Of a stretch of 64,000 nucleotides of DNA, positions 28,026 to 37,495 are shown piece by piece. Location of the stretch: the NCBI RefSeq assembly GCF_003992665.1, contig NZ_RZMX01000014.1, positions 62,001-126,000 on the forward strand, given 5' to 3'. Positions within the stretch are counted from its first letter, which is position 1; every line of letters begins with the position of its first letter. Below the pieces are notes generated by a model. That model worked only from the letters and a program-made list of their open reading frames with translations, ran no database searches and had not been told where the DNA came from. The stretch is from Pelagibacterium montanilacus (GTDB lineage: Bacteria > Pseudomonadota > Alphaproteobacteria > Rhizobiales > Devosiaceae). The position numbers were made by a program, and so were the translations under genes.

Positions 28026-28044
28026 GGTCGCCCCACAATGAAAT

Positions 28045-28066
28045 GGCCTCGGCGTGTGCCGAGGCC
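28045..28066 (-). terminator. Hairpin downstream of nrdJ
   Basis: GGCCTCGGC-four bases-GCCGAGGCC is a perfect nine-pair stem. Read on the minus strand it follows the nrdJ stop by 37 bases and is succeeded by ATTTCATT, a poor but usable T-rich tail. Confidence 0.65.
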
Positions 28067-28103
28067 ACTTATTAGGTCATCATCATAATCAAGTCGCCAT
28101 TGC

Positions 28104-31100
28104 TCAACTACACCCGGTCGTCGACCCGCACGTGTCACACTTCAAACACGTGCCGTTGCGCACCAGGGTGAAGTTCTGGCACTCCGAGCACGCCTCTCCG
28201 ACATAGCCCTTCATCTGGGCTTCCAGCCTCAGGGTGGTGGCGTCCTTGGCCGAGCTGGCTTCCGGTGTCGCGGCTTCGGCCTCGTAGTCCGCCTCCGGCT
28301 TGAGGGCCGTGCCGGACTTGAGCGCCGTCACCGTGGTGGCCTGCAGGGCCTGCACCGGGTTGGGCAGGTTCAGGTCATGGGACGAAACCAGCATCAGGTT
28401 CTTGTCCTTGACCCGGCCACGGGTCATCCCGCGTGAGACGAACCGGTCCGCCGAGACGGGCGAGGGGGCCGCGCGCTCCTTGACCTGACGGTCTTCGGAG
28501 ACGCCCGCGCCGATCGAGGTCGCGCCCGCATCGGGGGTGACATGGGCCAGATCGGTACGGTCCAGATAGGAGATGGCCAGCTCGCGGAACACGTAGTCGA
28601 GGATGGAGGTCGCGTTCTTGATCTGGTCGTTGCCCATCACCAGCCCGGCCGGCTCGAAGCGCGTGAAGGTGAAGGCCTCCACGAACTCGTCCAGCGGCAC
28701 GCCGTATTGCAGGCCCAGCGAGATGGCGATGGCGAAATTATTCATCATGGCCCGGAAGGCGGCGCCTTCCTTGTGCATGTCGATGAAGATTTCGCCCAGA
28801 CGCCCGTCATCATATTCGCCGGTGCGCAGATAGACCTTGTGCCCGCCCACGATGGCCTTCTGGGTGTAGCCCTTGCGACGATGCGGCATCTTCTCGCGAT
28901 CGCGCACGGCTTTTTCGATGATGCGCTCCACGATCCGCTCGGCAACCGCCGGAGCCCGCTCGGCGAGCGGCATGGCGGCGAGGTCCTCGGCGTCGTCCTC
29001 CTCGTCCTCATCGGCGAGGATGGAGGCATTGAGCGGCTGGCTGAGCTTGGAGCCGTCGCGATAGAGCGCGTTGGCCTTGAGCGCCAGCTTCCAGGAGAGC
29101 ATGTAGCTTTCCTTGCAATCCTCGACCGTGGCCGCATTGGGCATGTTGATGGTCTTGGAAATGGCGCCGGAGATGAACGGCTGGGCCGCCGCCATCATGC
29201 GGATGTGGCTTTCCACCGACAGGTAGCGCTTGCCGATCTTGCCGCAGGGCGAGGCGCAGTCGAACACCGGCAGGTGCTCGGCCTTGATGAACGGCGCGCC
29301 CTCGAGCGTCATGGCGCCGCAAACGTGGATGTTGGCGGCCTCGATGTCCTTTTTGGCAAAGCCAAGGAAGGGCAGTAGCTCGAAGGTGGGATCGACGAGC
29401 TGCTCGTCGGAGACCCCGAGGTCTTTGAGGAAATCGGCGCCCAGCGTCCACTGGTTGAACACGAACTTGACGTCGAAGGCCGACTTCATCGCCGCGTTGA
29501 GCGTGGCGATCTTGTCCGCGGGGAAGCCCTTGGTGGCGAGTGTCGCGGGGTTGATGCCCGGTGCCTGGTTCATGTTGCCATGGCCCACCGCATAGGCCTC
29601 GATCTCGGCGATCTGGTCTTCGGAATAGCCCAGCGTGCGCAGGGCCTGGGGCACGGCGCGGTTGATGATCTTGAAGTAGCCGCCGCCGGCCAGCTTCTTG
29701 AACTTGACCAGAGCGAAGTCCGGCTCGATGCCCGTGGTGTCGCAATCCATCACCAGCCCGATGGTGCCCGTAGGCGCAATCACCGAGACCTGTGCGTTGC
29801 GATAACCGTGCTTTTCGCCCAGCTCCAGCGCCTTGTCCCAGGCCGCGACGGCGCGCTCGACGAGCGACTTGTCGGGGCAGGAGGCGTGGTCGAGCGGGAC
29901 TGGCGCGATCGCCAGCTTCTCGTAGCCCTCGGCATTGCCATGGGCCGCGTTGCGGTGGTTGCGGATCACGCGAAGCATGGATTTGGCGTTGCGCTTGTAA
30001 TCCTTGAAGGCGCCCAGCTCCGAGGCGATCTCGGCCGAGGTCGCATAGGACACGCCGGTGAGGATCGCGGTCAGCGCGCCGGCAATCGCCCGACCCTCGT
30101 CGCTGTCATAGGGGATGCCAGAGGTCATCAGCAGCCCGCCGATATTGGCATAGCCCAGGCCCAGCGTACGATAGAGGTAGGAGCGTTCTGCGATGGCCTT
30201 GGAGGGGAACTGGGCCATCATCACCGAGATTTCCAGCACCAGCGTCCACAGTCGGACCGTATGCTCGTAATCGCCCGCGTTGAACACCCCGTCCTTGCCG
30301 CGATAGGGCAGCAGGTTGATAGACGCCAGGTTGCACGCCGTGTCGTCGAGGAACATATATTCCGAGCACGGGTTGGACGCGTTGATCGGACCGGCCTCCG
30401 AGCAGGTGTGCCAGTCGTTGATGGTGGTGTGGTACTGGATGCCGGGATCGGCGCACGCCCAGGCGGCATAGCCCACGGTTTCCCAGAGGTCGCGGGCCTT
30501 GAGGGTCTTGGTGACCCGTCCGTCCTGACGGGCGGTCAGGTTCCAGTCGCCGTCGTTCTCGACCGCATCGAGGAAGGCGTCGGTCACGCGCACCGAATTG
30601 TTCGAGTTCTGGCCCGAAACCGTCAGATAGGCTTCGGAGTCCCAGTCGGTGTCATAGACTGGAAATTCGAGGTCGGTATAGCCTTGGCGCGCGAACTGGA
30701 TCACCCGGAAAATGTAGTTCTCGGGCACCAGCGCCTTCTTGGCGGCCTTGACCTCGCGCTTGAGCGCGGGGTTCTTGTTGGGGTCGAAGCAGTCGTCGGC
30801 ATGGCCGTCACAATTGACCGCGGCCTTCATGATCAGCTTGAGGTGCCGGGAGACGATTTTCGAGCCGGTGACCAGCGCGGCGACCTTCTGCTCTTCCTTG
30901 ACCTTCCAGTTGATATATTCCTCGACATCGGGGTGATCGATGTCGATCACCACCATCTTGGCGGCGCGGCGGGTCGTGCCGCCGGACTTGATCGCGCCCG
31001 CAGCGCGGTCGCCGATCTTGAGAAAGCTCATCAGCCCCGAGGACTTGCCGCCCCCCGAAAGCTTTTCGCCCGAGCCGCGCAGCGCCGAGAAATTGGTGCC

Positions 31101-31793
31101 CGTGCCCGAGCCGTACTTGAACAGTCGCGCCTCGCGAACCCAAAGGTCCATGATGCCGTTCTCGTTGACCAGATCGTCTTCGACCGACTGGATGAAGCAG
31201 GCGTGGGGCTGGGGATGCTCGTAGGCCGATTTGGACTGCACCAGCTTGTGAGTGAAGGGGTCGACATAGAAATGGCCCTGGCCGGGGCCGTCGATGCCAT
31301 AGGCCCAGTGCAGGCCGGTGTTGAACCACTGCGGGGAGTTGGGGGCGACCCGTTGTGTCGCCAGCATGTAGCGCAGCTCGTCATAGAATGTGCGCGCGTC
31401 GTCCTCGGACGAGAAATAGCCGCCCTTCCAGCCCCAATAGGTCCAGGCGCCGGCAAGCCGGTCAAAGACCTGGCGGCTGTCCATTTCCGAGCCGAAGCGT
31501 TCGTCCTGGGACAGTTTGTCGAGCGCCTTTTCGTCGGGCACCGAACGCCAGAGCCAGGAGGGAACGTCATTCTCCTCGACCTTCTTCAGGACCTTGGCGA
31601 CGCCGGCTTTACGGAAATATTTCTGGGCGATGATGTCAGCCGCGACCTGGCTCCAGGGCGCAGGCACGGCGATGTCCTCGAGCTTGAACACCACCGATCC
31701 GTCAGGATTACGGATCTCGCTCGTTGCGCTCCGGAACTCGATGCCGGCATAGGCGCCTTCGCCTGCCGTGGTGAATCGCCGCTCAATATGCAT
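28104..31793 (-). CDS. nrdJ: Adenosylcobalamin-dependent (class II) ribonucleotide reductase
   Basis: 1229 residues, normal for the long NrdJ form. Reduces ribonucleotides to deoxyribonucleotides using a B12-derived thiyl radical, independent of oxygen. Visible blocks: [17 protein letters not shown] and [11 protein letters not shown] near the first redox cysteine, the active-site loop [21 protein letters not shown] (shown in part), and [19 protein letters not shown]. The C-terminus carries a zinc-ribbon-like cysteine cluster ([24 protein letters not shown]) with redox-active and metal-binding cysteines. Start at 31793 matches the family (MHIERRFT). No class I genes are present here. Possible NrdR boxes lie about 160-205 bases upstream. 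Confidence 0.95.
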   Translation of the reverse strand: MHIERRFTTAGEGAYAGIEFRSATSEIRNPDGSVVFKLEDIAVPAPWSQVAADIIAQKYFRKAGVAKVLKKVEENDVPSWLWRSVPDEKALDKLSQDERFGSEMDSRQVFDRLAGAWTYWGWKGGYFSSEDDARTFYDELRYMLATQRVAPNSPQWFNTGLHWAYGIDGPGQGHFYVDPFTHKLVQSKSAYEHPQPHACFIQSVEDDLVNENGIMDLWVREARLFKYGSGTGTNFSALRGSGEKLSGGGKSSGLMSFLKIGDRAAGAIKSGGTTRRAAKMVVIDIDHPDVEEYINWKVKEEQKVAALVTGSKIVSRHLKLIMKAAVNCDGHADDCFDPNKNPALKREVKAAKKALVPENYIFRVIQFARQGYTDLEFPVYDTDWDSEAYLTVSGQNSNNSVRVTDAFLDAVENDGDWNLTARQDGRVTKTLKARDLWETVGYAAWACADPGIQYHTTINDWHTCSEAGPINASNPCSEYMFLDDTACNLASINLLPYRGKDGVFNAGDYEHTVRLWTLVLEISVMMAQFPSKAIAERSYLYRTLGLGYANIGGLLMTSGIPYDSDEGRAIAGALTAILTGVSYATSAEIASELGAFKDYKRNAKSMLRVIRNHRNAAHGNAEGYEKLAIAPVPLDHASCPDKSLVERAVAAWDKALELGEKHGYRNAQVSVIAPTGTIGLVMDCDTTGIEPDFALVKFKKLAGGGYFKIINRAVPQALRTLGYSEDQIAEIEAYAVGHGNMNQAPGINPATLATKGFPADKIATLNAAMKSAFDVKFVFNQWTLGADFLKDLGVSDEQLVDPTFELLPFLGFAKKDIEAANIHVCGAMTLEGAPFIKAEHLPVFDCASPCGKIGKRYLSVESHIRMMAAAQPFISGAISKTINMPNAATVEDCKESYMLSWKLALKANALYRDGSKLSQPLNASILADEDEEDDAEDLAAMPLAERAPAVAERIVERIIEKAVRDREKMPHRRKGYTQKAIVGGHKVYLRTGEYDDGRLGEIFIDMHKEGAAFRAMMNNFAIAISLGLQYGVPLDEFVEAFTFTRFEPAGLVMGNDQIKNATSILDYVFRELAISYLDRTDLAHVTPDAGATSIGAGVSEDRQVKERAAPSPVSADRFVSRGMTRGRVKDKNLMLVSSHDLNLPNPVQALQATTVTALKSGTALKPEADYEAEAATPEASSAKDATTLRLEAQMKGYVGEACSECQNFTLVRNGTCLKCDTCGSTTGCS

Positions 31794-31953
31794 TCCAATG
31801 GTTCCCCAAACTGAAGTTCGCCCGCTTGCCTGGCCTGGCATTGCGGGAGACGATGGACCGGCCTGAAAAGGTCGATGGTGACAGCGCTCGATTCCGGCGC
31901 TCTGAAAACAAGGTTTTGCGATTCCGGGGGCGCTCGTCAATCGCACCAATACG

Positions 31954-31998
31954 ACTAACCCTAGTGGTCTGTCCGGGCTGTTTTCCCAAATATAGTGG
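31954..31998 (-). promoter_or_regulatory. Possible tandem NrdR boxes upstream of nrdJ
   Basis: On the minus strand CCACTATATTTGGG (31985-31998) matches 7 of the 8 core positions of the NrdR box consensus (acaCwATATwGtgt, from memory). A weaker second site, CCACTAGGGTTAGT (31954-31967), is displaced by exactly 31 bases, three helical turns, the usual spacing of paired NrdR sites. They lie in the 534-base gap between divergent nrdJ and the NDUFA12 gene. The rest of that gap shows no gene; I did not find a cobalamin-riboswitch B12 box. Confidence 0.35.
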
Positions 31999-32327
31999 TT
32001 TTCGCTGTGGATAGCGAGGAAAACGTCATCATCGTTTCACCTGCACGCGATCCGGCTGGGGGGCCCGTTGGCGCGGGGCAGACATGGAGTGCGGTCTTCA
32101 ATGGCCAGCGTAAGTGCCGATGATTGCACGCTTCCTCAAAATGCGGATCCCGTGCATGCGAATCGGAAGGATGCGTCAAGCGGTTTTTTTGCGGGTCTGG
32201 CGAGATTATCCACCGGTTGTGGACGCATCCCGGAGCCGCTGCGGCACGATGTCGTGGGTGCGGACTAGGCCGGGACCGGTGGCTGTGATAAACGGCTCCC
32301 AACAGTCATCTCATTCAGGTGTTCCTC

Positions 32328-32726
32328 GTGGCTCAGAACGGCTTCAAGCAGATCTTTTTCGAGCTTTTCGGCTGGTGGCACGGCCAAACACTCTCAACCC
32401 GGATTTTCACGCGCCTGCGCGGGATCAGGGTCGGGGAAGACGAGCTTGGCAACGTCTACTACAAGGGCAAGAAGGACGACCGGCGCTGGGTCATCTATAA
32501 TGGGCCTGCAGAAGCTTCGGCCATTCCCGCCGGCTGGCACGGCTGGATGCATCACCGCACCGACGTCGCCCCCAGCGAGGCTGTCTATCAGGCCCGCGAA
32601 TGGGAAAAGCCGCACCTGCCCAACATGACAGGCACAGCCCAGGCCTATCGGCCCGAGGGTTCGATTCTCACGCCGGCATCGCGCCCGCGCGTCTCGGGTG
32701 ATTACGACGCCTGGTCTCCGGAATAA
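32328..32726 (+). CDS. NADH:ubiquinone oxidoreductase subunit NDUFA12 family protein
   Basis: 132 residues. Accessory subunit of alphaproteobacterial complex I (B17.2/NDUFA12). The family pattern is plain: GWWHGQTLSTRIFT near the start, GVRVGEDE-like RGIRVGEDELGNVYYKGK, RRWVIYNG and the WHGWMHH block, ending in the P..SGDYDAWSPE tail. The GTG at 32328 is preferred since AGGTG lies 8-10 bases before it; a GTG at 32319 would add three residues. Confidence 0.93.
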   Translation: MAQNGFKQIFFELFGWWHGQTLSTRIFTRLRGIRVGEDELGNVYYKGKKDDRRWVIYNGPAEASAIPAGWHGWMHHRTDVAPSEAVYQAREWEKPHLPNMTGTAQAYRPEGSILTPASRPRVSGDYDAWSPE

Positions 32727-32745
32727 TCCTGCGCCGGCGCCGCTC

Positions 32746-33168
32746 GTGAGCGTTGGGAGACCCGTTCGACGGCTTGGCGCGGCGCTGCTCGGCTGCTTGC
32801 TGGTCGCGTGCGGCGTGGGTGCGGTTCAGGCTCAGGACATCCCAAATCCCGTTGCCGTCTTCAGCGGCCTGGACAAGATCACGGGCCGCATCACCACGTT
32901 CGACGTCTATGTCGACGAGACTGTGCAATTCGGCTCGCTCCAACTCACCCCACGCGCCTGCTACTCGCGCCCACAGACCCAAGCCCAGGACGCCTCGGTT
33001 TTCGTCGAAGTCGACCGTGTTTCGCTGCGGGCCACCATGGCGCGGATCTTTTCGGGCTGGATGTTCGCCGAGAGCCCGGCGCTCAGCGCCGTTGACGATG
33101 CGGTCTACGACATCTGGCTGGTTGGCTGCAAACAGACATCCGACATCATCCCGCCCGACCAGCGCTAG
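32746..33168 (+). CDS. DUF2155 periplasmic protein
   Basis: 140 residues with a signal peptide (about 1-29, ending GAVQA) and the DUF2155 pattern: LDKITGRITTFDVYVDETVQFGSL, then LTPRACYSRP, VSLRATMARIFSGWMFAESPALSAVDDAVYDIWLVGC (shown in pieces). Two conserved cysteines could pair. The role is unknown; the gene almost always sits beside the NDUFA12 gene in Hyphomicrobiales. The start is probably the GTG at 32746, 20 bases after the NDUFA12 stop; an upstream GTG at 32698 would overlap that gene. Confidence 0.88.
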   Translation: MSVGRPVRRLGAALLGCLLVACGVGAVQAQDIPNPVAVFSGLDKITGRITTFDVYVDETVQFGSLQLTPRACYSRPQTQAQDASVFVEVDRVSLRATMARIFSGWMFAESPALSAVDDAVYDIWLVGCKQTSDIIPPDQR

Positions 33169-33288
33169 CCCAGGCTCTTGCCTATTGGCTAGAATCGACA
33201 TGCAAATCCGCCACCGTAGGGTGTCGGGTCGAGGCTTCGCGCCGCGTCCTTGGTTGATGACCCACCGCTGGATCAAGGAGATCGAACC

Positions 33289-33786
33289 ATGCTTACTCTG
33301 CCCGAAATCGTCACGCGGCCTGAACAGCCATACGCCTACATCCCGTTCACCGTCCGCATGGACCAGATGCAGACGCCGGCCGACCAAGGCTTTTCCAGTC
33401 TCTTTCCCTTTCTCGCCGGACAGGGAATTGCGCCTGCTGCCGCTCCCTTCTACAACTACCGACGCATCAATATGGCCGATACCCTCGACGTCGAGGCTGG
33501 CGTTCCGGTCGGTCTGGCCGGGCAGGAGGGCGAGGGCGTTCGCTTCGGCACCTTGCCAGCCGGGCGGTATGCCACGGTGGCGTGGCACGGGCATTTCGAC
33601 GGGCTTGTGCAGGCAACCGCCATGTTGATCGGGTGGTGTCGCCTGGTCGGGCACGAGTTCGACATGCATGCGAGGCCTGACGGGGACTATTTTGCCTGCC
33701 GGCTCGAGATCTACGAGACCAATCCGGCCTCGACGCCCGATCCGAAGGATTGGGTCACCACGCTTGCGTTCAAGCTGGCCGATTGA
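33289..33786 (+). CDS. GyrI-like small-molecule-binding domain protein
   Basis: 165 residues, a stand-alone effector-binding (GyrI/Rob C-terminal) domain. It has the duplicated strand-helix-strand layout: [15 protein letters not shown] at the start, FYNYRRINM and the loop [21 protein letters not shown], then [13 protein letters not shown] near the end. Such domains bind hydrophobic cations or serve as hydrolases of drugs; ligand unknown. AAGGAG lies eight bases before the ATG. Its last 17 bases overlap convergent aat. Confidence 0.82.
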   Translation: MLTLPEIVTRPEQPYAYIPFTVRMDQMQTPADQGFSSLFPFLAGQGIAPAAAPFYNYRRINMADTLDVEAGVPVGLAGQEGEGVRFGTLPAGRYATVAWHGHFDGLVQATAMLIGWCRLVGHEFDMHARPDGDYFACRLEIYETNPASTPDPKDWVTTLAFKLAD

Positions 33787-34417
33787 GCCGGTCCCAGGCC
33801 GAGAAATCGGCGCGCAGGGGCAGGGCTGCGGCCAGCAGCGACTCGTAGCGTTTGCGCGGGATCTCGACAGCCCCGAGTGACATCAGATGGTCGGTGACGA
33901 ACTGGGTGTCGAGCAGCGCAAAGCCACCGGTCTTGAGGCGCGACACAAGATGGGTGAGCGCCATCTTCGAGGTGTCGCGCTCGCGGTGAAACATGGATTC
34001 GCCAAAGAATGCCCCGCCGATCGCCAGGCCATAGAGCCCGCCGACCAGTCTCTCGCCATCATAGACCTCCACCGTATGACAGATGCCCTGGTCAAAGAGC
34101 GCACCGTAGAGCTCACGGATCGTGCGGTTGATCCAGGTTTCGTCCCGTCCGGGAGCCGGGGCGGCGCAGGCGGAGATCACGGCCTCGAAATCGGTGTCGA
34201 CGACGATGGAATAGTTCTTTTTGCGCAGCGCCTTGGCGAGGCTTTTTGACGGCTTGAATCCATCGAGCGGGATGATCCCGCGCATCTGGGGGCAGACCCA
34301 GAAAATCTCGGGATCGTCCGCATCCTCGGCCATCGGGAATATGCCGGACTGATAGGCCCGCACGATAAGCTCGGGGGTCAGTTCCACATCGAACGGGTCG
34401 CTATTTCTGCGCGTCAT
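33770..34417 (-). CDS. aat: Leucyl/phenylalanyl-tRNA--protein transferase
   Basis: 215 residues. Adds Leu or Phe from tRNA to proteins with N-terminal Arg or Lys, feeding the N-degron pathway. Signatures: [57 protein letters not shown] and [18 protein letters not shown]. The start at 34417 overlaps the preceding small gene by 17 bases, indicating coupling in an accB-accC-x-aat operon. Confidence 0.94.
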   Translation of the reverse strand: MTRRNSDPFDVELTPELIVRAYQSGIFPMAEDADDPEIFWVCPQMRGIIPLDGFKPSKSLAKALRKKNYSIVVDTDFEAVISACAAPAPGRDETWINRTIRELYGALFDQGICHTVEVYDGERLVGGLYGLAIGGAFFGESMFHRERDTSKMALTHLVSRLKTGGFALLDTQFVTDHLMSLGAVEIPRKRYESLLAAALPLRADFSAWDRLNRPA

Positions 34418-34709
34418 CGTTCCGGCGTCGCTTTTCGATCTGCGCCTGGGCCCATTGCGAATGAGCCCTTTCCTGCTCGTCGATGCGTCCCATGCTCGTG
34501 CAAAAGGCTGCCGGTACGCACCAGACGCGCTCGATATCGTAAAAGAACACGGCGATCTCGTCATCGGGAGGGTCGCCCTTGCCGGCGACGTACCCTTCAA
34601 GCCCGTCGATGGCGGCGTACTCGAGAGCGGCGGCAGACGCGAAGCGCACGACCTCGAAAAAGGCAAAGGGATCGGAGGCCGGCGCTGCGATGCGGTCGGC
34701 CTCACTCAT
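34401..34709 (-). CDS. Small uncharacterised protein between accC and aat
   Basis: 102 residues. Starts [23 protein letters not shown] four bases after accC and overlaps the aat start by 17 bases, so it is embedded in the operon. The protein looks like a single alpha/beta domain ([44 protein letters not shown]) ending in a basic, charged helix ([18 protein letters not shown]). No family recognised. Conserved operon position would argue for a real product. Confidence 0.65.
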   Translation of the reverse strand: MSEADRIAAPASDPFAFFEVVRFASAAALEYAAIDGLEGYVAGKGDPPDDEIAVFFYDIERVWCVPAAFCTSMGRIDEQERAHSQWAQAQIEKRRRNDDAQK

Positions 34710-34713
34710 CGGA

Positions 34714-36060
34714 TCAGCTCTTGTTGGCTTCGAGGAATTTCTCGAGCCAATGGATGTCGTAATTGCCCGACTGGATATCGGGCTCCTTGATGAGTCGCCG
34801 GAAGAGCGGCAACGTCGTCTTGATGCCGTCGACGATGAACTCATCCAGCGCGCGGTTGAGTCGCTGCAGGCACTCGGGCCGGTCCCTGCCATGGACGATC
34901 AGCTTGCCGATCAGGCTGTCGTAATAGGGCGGGATCGTATAGCCCTGATAGACCGCCGCATCCACGCGCACGCCAACGCCGCCTGCGGGATGGTAATAGG
35001 TGATGCGCCCGGGCGAGGGCGCAAAAGTCTGGGGATCTTCGGCATTGATCCGCACCTCGATGGCATGGCCCCAGAACGCCACGTCCTTCTGCTCGAGCGA
35101 AAGCGGCTCCCCGGCGGCGACGCGGATCTGTTCATAAACAATATCGAAATTGGTGATGCGCTCGGTCACCGGATGCTCGACCTGAAGCCGGGTGTTCATC
35201 TCGATGAAGTAGAACTCGCCGTTCTCGTAAAGAAATTCGACCGTGCCGGCGCCCGAATAGCTCATCTTTCGCATGGCGGCGGCGCAGATCTCGCCGATGC
35301 GGATCTGCTCTTCCATCGGCACGGTGGGAGCGGTGGCTTCTTCCCAGACCTTCTGGTGACGGCGTTGCAGCGAGCAGTCGCGGGTGCCGAGATGGACGGC
35401 GTTGCCCTGGCCGTCGCCAATGACCTGGACTTCGATGTGGCGCGGCTTTTCGAGGTATTTTTCCATGTAGACCGCATCGTCGCCGAAGGCGGCCTTTGCT
35501 TCGGTGCGGGCGGTGGAAAATGCGAAAGAGAGCTCCGCTTCGGATTTCGCGACCTTCATGCCGCGCCCGCCGCCGCCGGCGGCGGCCTTGATGAGCACCG
35601 GATAGCCGATCTCGACCGCCGTGGTGCGCGCTTCGGCCTCGGTGGTCACGGCGCCGGCCGAACCCGGCACGCAGGGAATGCCGAGTTCTAGCGCAGTCTT
35701 CTTGGCCTGAATCTTGTCGCCCATGATTTCGATGTGATGGGCCGAGGGGCCGATGAACGAGATCTTGTGCTCTTCGAGAATCCGCGCGAACCGCGCATTC
35801 TCGGACAGAAAGCCGTATCCGGGGTGGACCGCTTCGGCGCCGGTGATCTCGCAGGCAGCCAGGATCGATGGGATGTTGAGATAGCTGTCACGGGCCTGAT
35901 TGGGGCCCACGCAGACGCTTTCGTCGGCCAGGCGCACATGCATGGCGTTGGCGTCGGCCTGCGAGTGGATGGCCACCGTCTGTATGCCCAGTTCCTTGCA
36001 GGCGCGCAGAATACGCAGCGCAATCTCGCCCCGGTTGGCGATGAGGACCTTGGAGAACAT
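34714..36060 (-). CDS. accC: Acetyl-CoA carboxylase biotin carboxylase subunit
   Basis: 448 residues. ATP-grasp enzyme that carboxylates the biotin on AccB, first step of fatty acid synthesis. N-domain KVLIANRGEIALRI, the lid loop KAAAGGGGRGMKVA, catalytic region MEKYLEKPRHIEVQV, RDCSLQRRHQKVWEEAT and EMNTRLQVEHPVTE. Seventeen bases after accB on the same strand, as is usual. Confidence 0.97.
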   Translation of the reverse strand: MFSKVLIANRGEIALRILRACKELGIQTVAIHSQADANAMHVRLADESVCVGPNQARDSYLNIPSILAACEITGAEAVHPGYGFLSENARFARILEEHKISFIGPSAHHIEIMGDKIQAKKTALELGIPCVPGSAGAVTTEAEARTTAVEIGYPVLIKAAAGGGGRGMKVAKSEAELSFAFSTARTEAKAAFGDDAVYMEKYLEKPRHIEVQVIGDGQGNAVHLGTRDCSLQRRHQKVWEEATAPTVPMEEQIRIGEICAAAMRKMSYSGAGTVEFLYENGEFYFIEMNTRLQVEHPVTERITNFDIVYEQIRVAAGEPLSLEQKDVAFWGHAIEVRINAEDPQTFAPSPGRITYYHPAGGVGVRVDAAVYQGYTIPPYYDSLIGKLIVHGRDRPECLQRLNRALDEFIVDGIKTTLPLFRRLIKEPDIQSGNYDIHWLEKFLEANKS

Positions 36061-36076
36061 GTGGGAGCTTTCTTTG

Positions 36077-36577
36077 TTACTCGATGACCATGAGCGGCTC
36101 GCCGTACTCGACGGGCGTTGCGTCGGTCACGAGGATGCGCGTGATGGTGCCCGACTTGTGCGCGGGAATCTGGTTCATAGTCTTCATGGCCTCGATGATC
36201 AGCACCGTCTGGCCTTCGGCGACCTTGCTGCCCACTTCCACGAAGGGCCGTGCGCCGGGTTCGGGTGAGAGGTAGGCCGTGCCGACCATCGGAGAGGTCA
36301 GGGTTGCGGGGCTTGCGGCGATCTCGTCGCTGCTCGCCTCGGCTACCGAGGTTGCTGCCGCCGGAGCAGCGGCAGCGGGGGTGGGGGCGGGCGCTGCAGG
36401 TGCCGGGGCGCCATAGGCGGGGCCGGACACGTGCACCACTTCGCGCGCGGGCAGGGTGCGCGTCACGCGGATGCGGAAATCATCCTGCTCAAGTTCGATC
36501 TCGGCCAGGTCTGCATCCCTGACGAGTTCTGCAATGGTGCGGATGAGGTCCTGATCGACCTGCGAGATTTTAGCCAT
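36077..36577 (-). CDS. accB: Biotin carboxyl carrier protein of acetyl-CoA carboxylase
   Basis: 166 residues. An N-terminal charged domain (about 1-50), an Ala-Pro linker (about 60-85), and the biotinyl domain (about 90-166) with the thumb region and the biotinylation motif EAMKTMN; the modified lysine is about K132. Carries CO2 between AccC and the carboxyltransferase. The start at 36577 (MAKISQVDQ) is the family start. Confidence 0.96.
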   Translation of the reverse strand: MAKISQVDQDLIRTIAELVRDADLAEIELEQDDFRIRVTRTLPAREVVHVSGPAYGAPAPAAPAPTPAAAAPAAATSVAEASSDEIAASPATLTSPMVGTAYLSPEPGARPFVEVGSKVAEGQTVLIIEAMKTMNQIPAHKSGTITRILVTDATPVEYGEPLMVIE

Positions 36578-36624
36578 TTCGGTTCTGTCTCCACGCGATC
36601 CCGCTGGTTCGGGATCCCTGCTTT

Positions 36625-37062
36625 TCAATCAATGAACTCGGCCAGCGCATCGATGGCCAGTGTATAGCCAGATGGGCCGAGGCCGCAAACGACGCCGCGC
36701 GCGACCGCGGATACATAGGAATGATGCCGGAACGGCTCGCGCTGGTGAATGTTGGTCAGATGAACTTCGATGATCGGAACGTCCAGCATCCGTAGGGCGT
36801 CATGGATGGCCACCGAAGTATGGGAATAGGCCGCGGGGTTGATGACGACGCCCTCTGCGGTGCCCCGTGCCTGCTGGATCCAGTCCACGAGTTCGCCCTC
36901 GTGATTGGACTGCCTGAAATCACATTCCAGCCCATGGGCCTCGCAGCGATCGGTGCACAGCACCTCTACGTCAGCGAGAGTGGCGGCGCCATAAACGCCG
37001 GGCTCCCTCGTACCGAGCAGGTTGAGGTTCGGCCCGTTTAGGATGAGAACGCGTTTCGCCAT
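36625..37062 (-). CDS. aroQ: Type II 3-dehydroquinate dehydratase
   Basis: 145 residues. Dodecameric enzyme of the shikimate pathway that removes water from 3-dehydroquinate. Family blocks: [20 protein letters not shown] (catalytic R and Y), [42 protein letters not shown]. The ATG at 37062 follows GGGAAATC; an ATG seven codons upstream is less likely. It is 47 bases upstream of accB, the standard order in Hyphomicrobiales. Confidence 0.96.
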   Translation of the reverse strand: MAKRVLILNGPNLNLLGTREPGVYGAATLADVEVLCTDRCEAHGLECDFRQSNHEGELVDWIQQARGTAEGVVINPAAYSHTSVAIHDALRMLDVPIIEVHLTNIHQREPFRHHSYVSAVARGVVCGLGPSGYTLAIDALAEFID

Positions 37063-37136
37063 GATTTCCCGGTTTTCCGACACGCAACTGTCAAGTGCAA
37101 GCTCGCGTTATACGAAATGCACCGAAAAGGCCAGAG

Positions 37137-37490
37137 CTACAGCGTCCCGCACGCGTCGAACCGGTCTGAAAGCCGCGCCGCGGCATCGGGTATGTCGGTG
37201 CGGGCCACTCGAGTGTAAATGGCGCCGTCCGGGGTGCGGCGCAAAAGATCGAGGTCGACAAGCTGGCGCCTCAGGGTCAGTGGGTCCCCCAGATCGTGCC
37301 ATGTGCGCAGCGTCGCGGTGATCTCGGCCTCGGAGCGGTGTCCATTGGCCGGCAATTGCGCCCAGACGATCCACAGCACCACGATCTGGTCCGCACGACG
37401 GGCCGGCCAGCGCTGCAACCGACCATTGCTGGAAAAGCACCGCGCGACGCGCTCTTCTTGACGGTGTGTGGCCTCGCTCCCGTCGTCCAT
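37137..37490 (-). CDS. DUF2087 domain protein
   Basis: 117 residues. The central part (CFSSNGRLQRWPARRADQ, VVLWIVWAQLPANGHRSEAE, LRTWHDLGDPLTLRRQLVDL, LLRRTPDGAIYTRV) reads as DUF2087, a winged-helix-like domain that is usually fused to or encoded beside transcription factors. It lacks the common YSE.EVN form of the motif, having HRSEAEI. It begins five bases after the end of the DsbA-type gene on the same strand. The start ATG at 37490 has only a weak ribosome site. Probable regulator or nucleic-acid-binding protein; target unknown. Confidence 0.75.
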   Translation of the reverse strand: MDDGSEATHRQEERVARCFSSNGRLQRWPARRADQIVVLWIVWAQLPANGHRSEAEITATLRTWHDLGDPLTLRRQLVDLDLLRRTPDGAIYTRVARTDIPDAAARLSDRFDACGTL

Positions 37491-37495
37491 GCCCG

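Larger units (their letters stand above)
27230..28030. other. AT-rich accessory stretch
   Basis: This segment is visibly richer in A and T than the rest of the window (runs such as ATTTTTTAGAGC and ATATATGTG). It contains one interrupted gene on the minus strand. Base composition and absence of housekeeping content suggest horizontal acquisition. No transposase, integrase or flanking direct repeat was seen. Confidence 0.55.

Noticed and set aside
29580-31814. 744-codon open frame opposite nrdJ
   Set aside because: Mirror of a strongly coding gene; no domains, low-complexity V/G/L/D composition typical of antisense readings.
32206-32214. TTATCCACC, one base from a DnaA box
   Set aside because: A single near-match followed by an imperfect inverted partner; no cluster of boxes, AT-rich unwinding region or replication genes nearby.
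31794-32327. Cobalamin riboswitch upstream of B12-dependent nrdJ
   Set aside because: No B12-box-like GCCACTG core or the expected series of stems found on the minus strand; B12-dependent enzymes are rarely repressed by B12 anyway.
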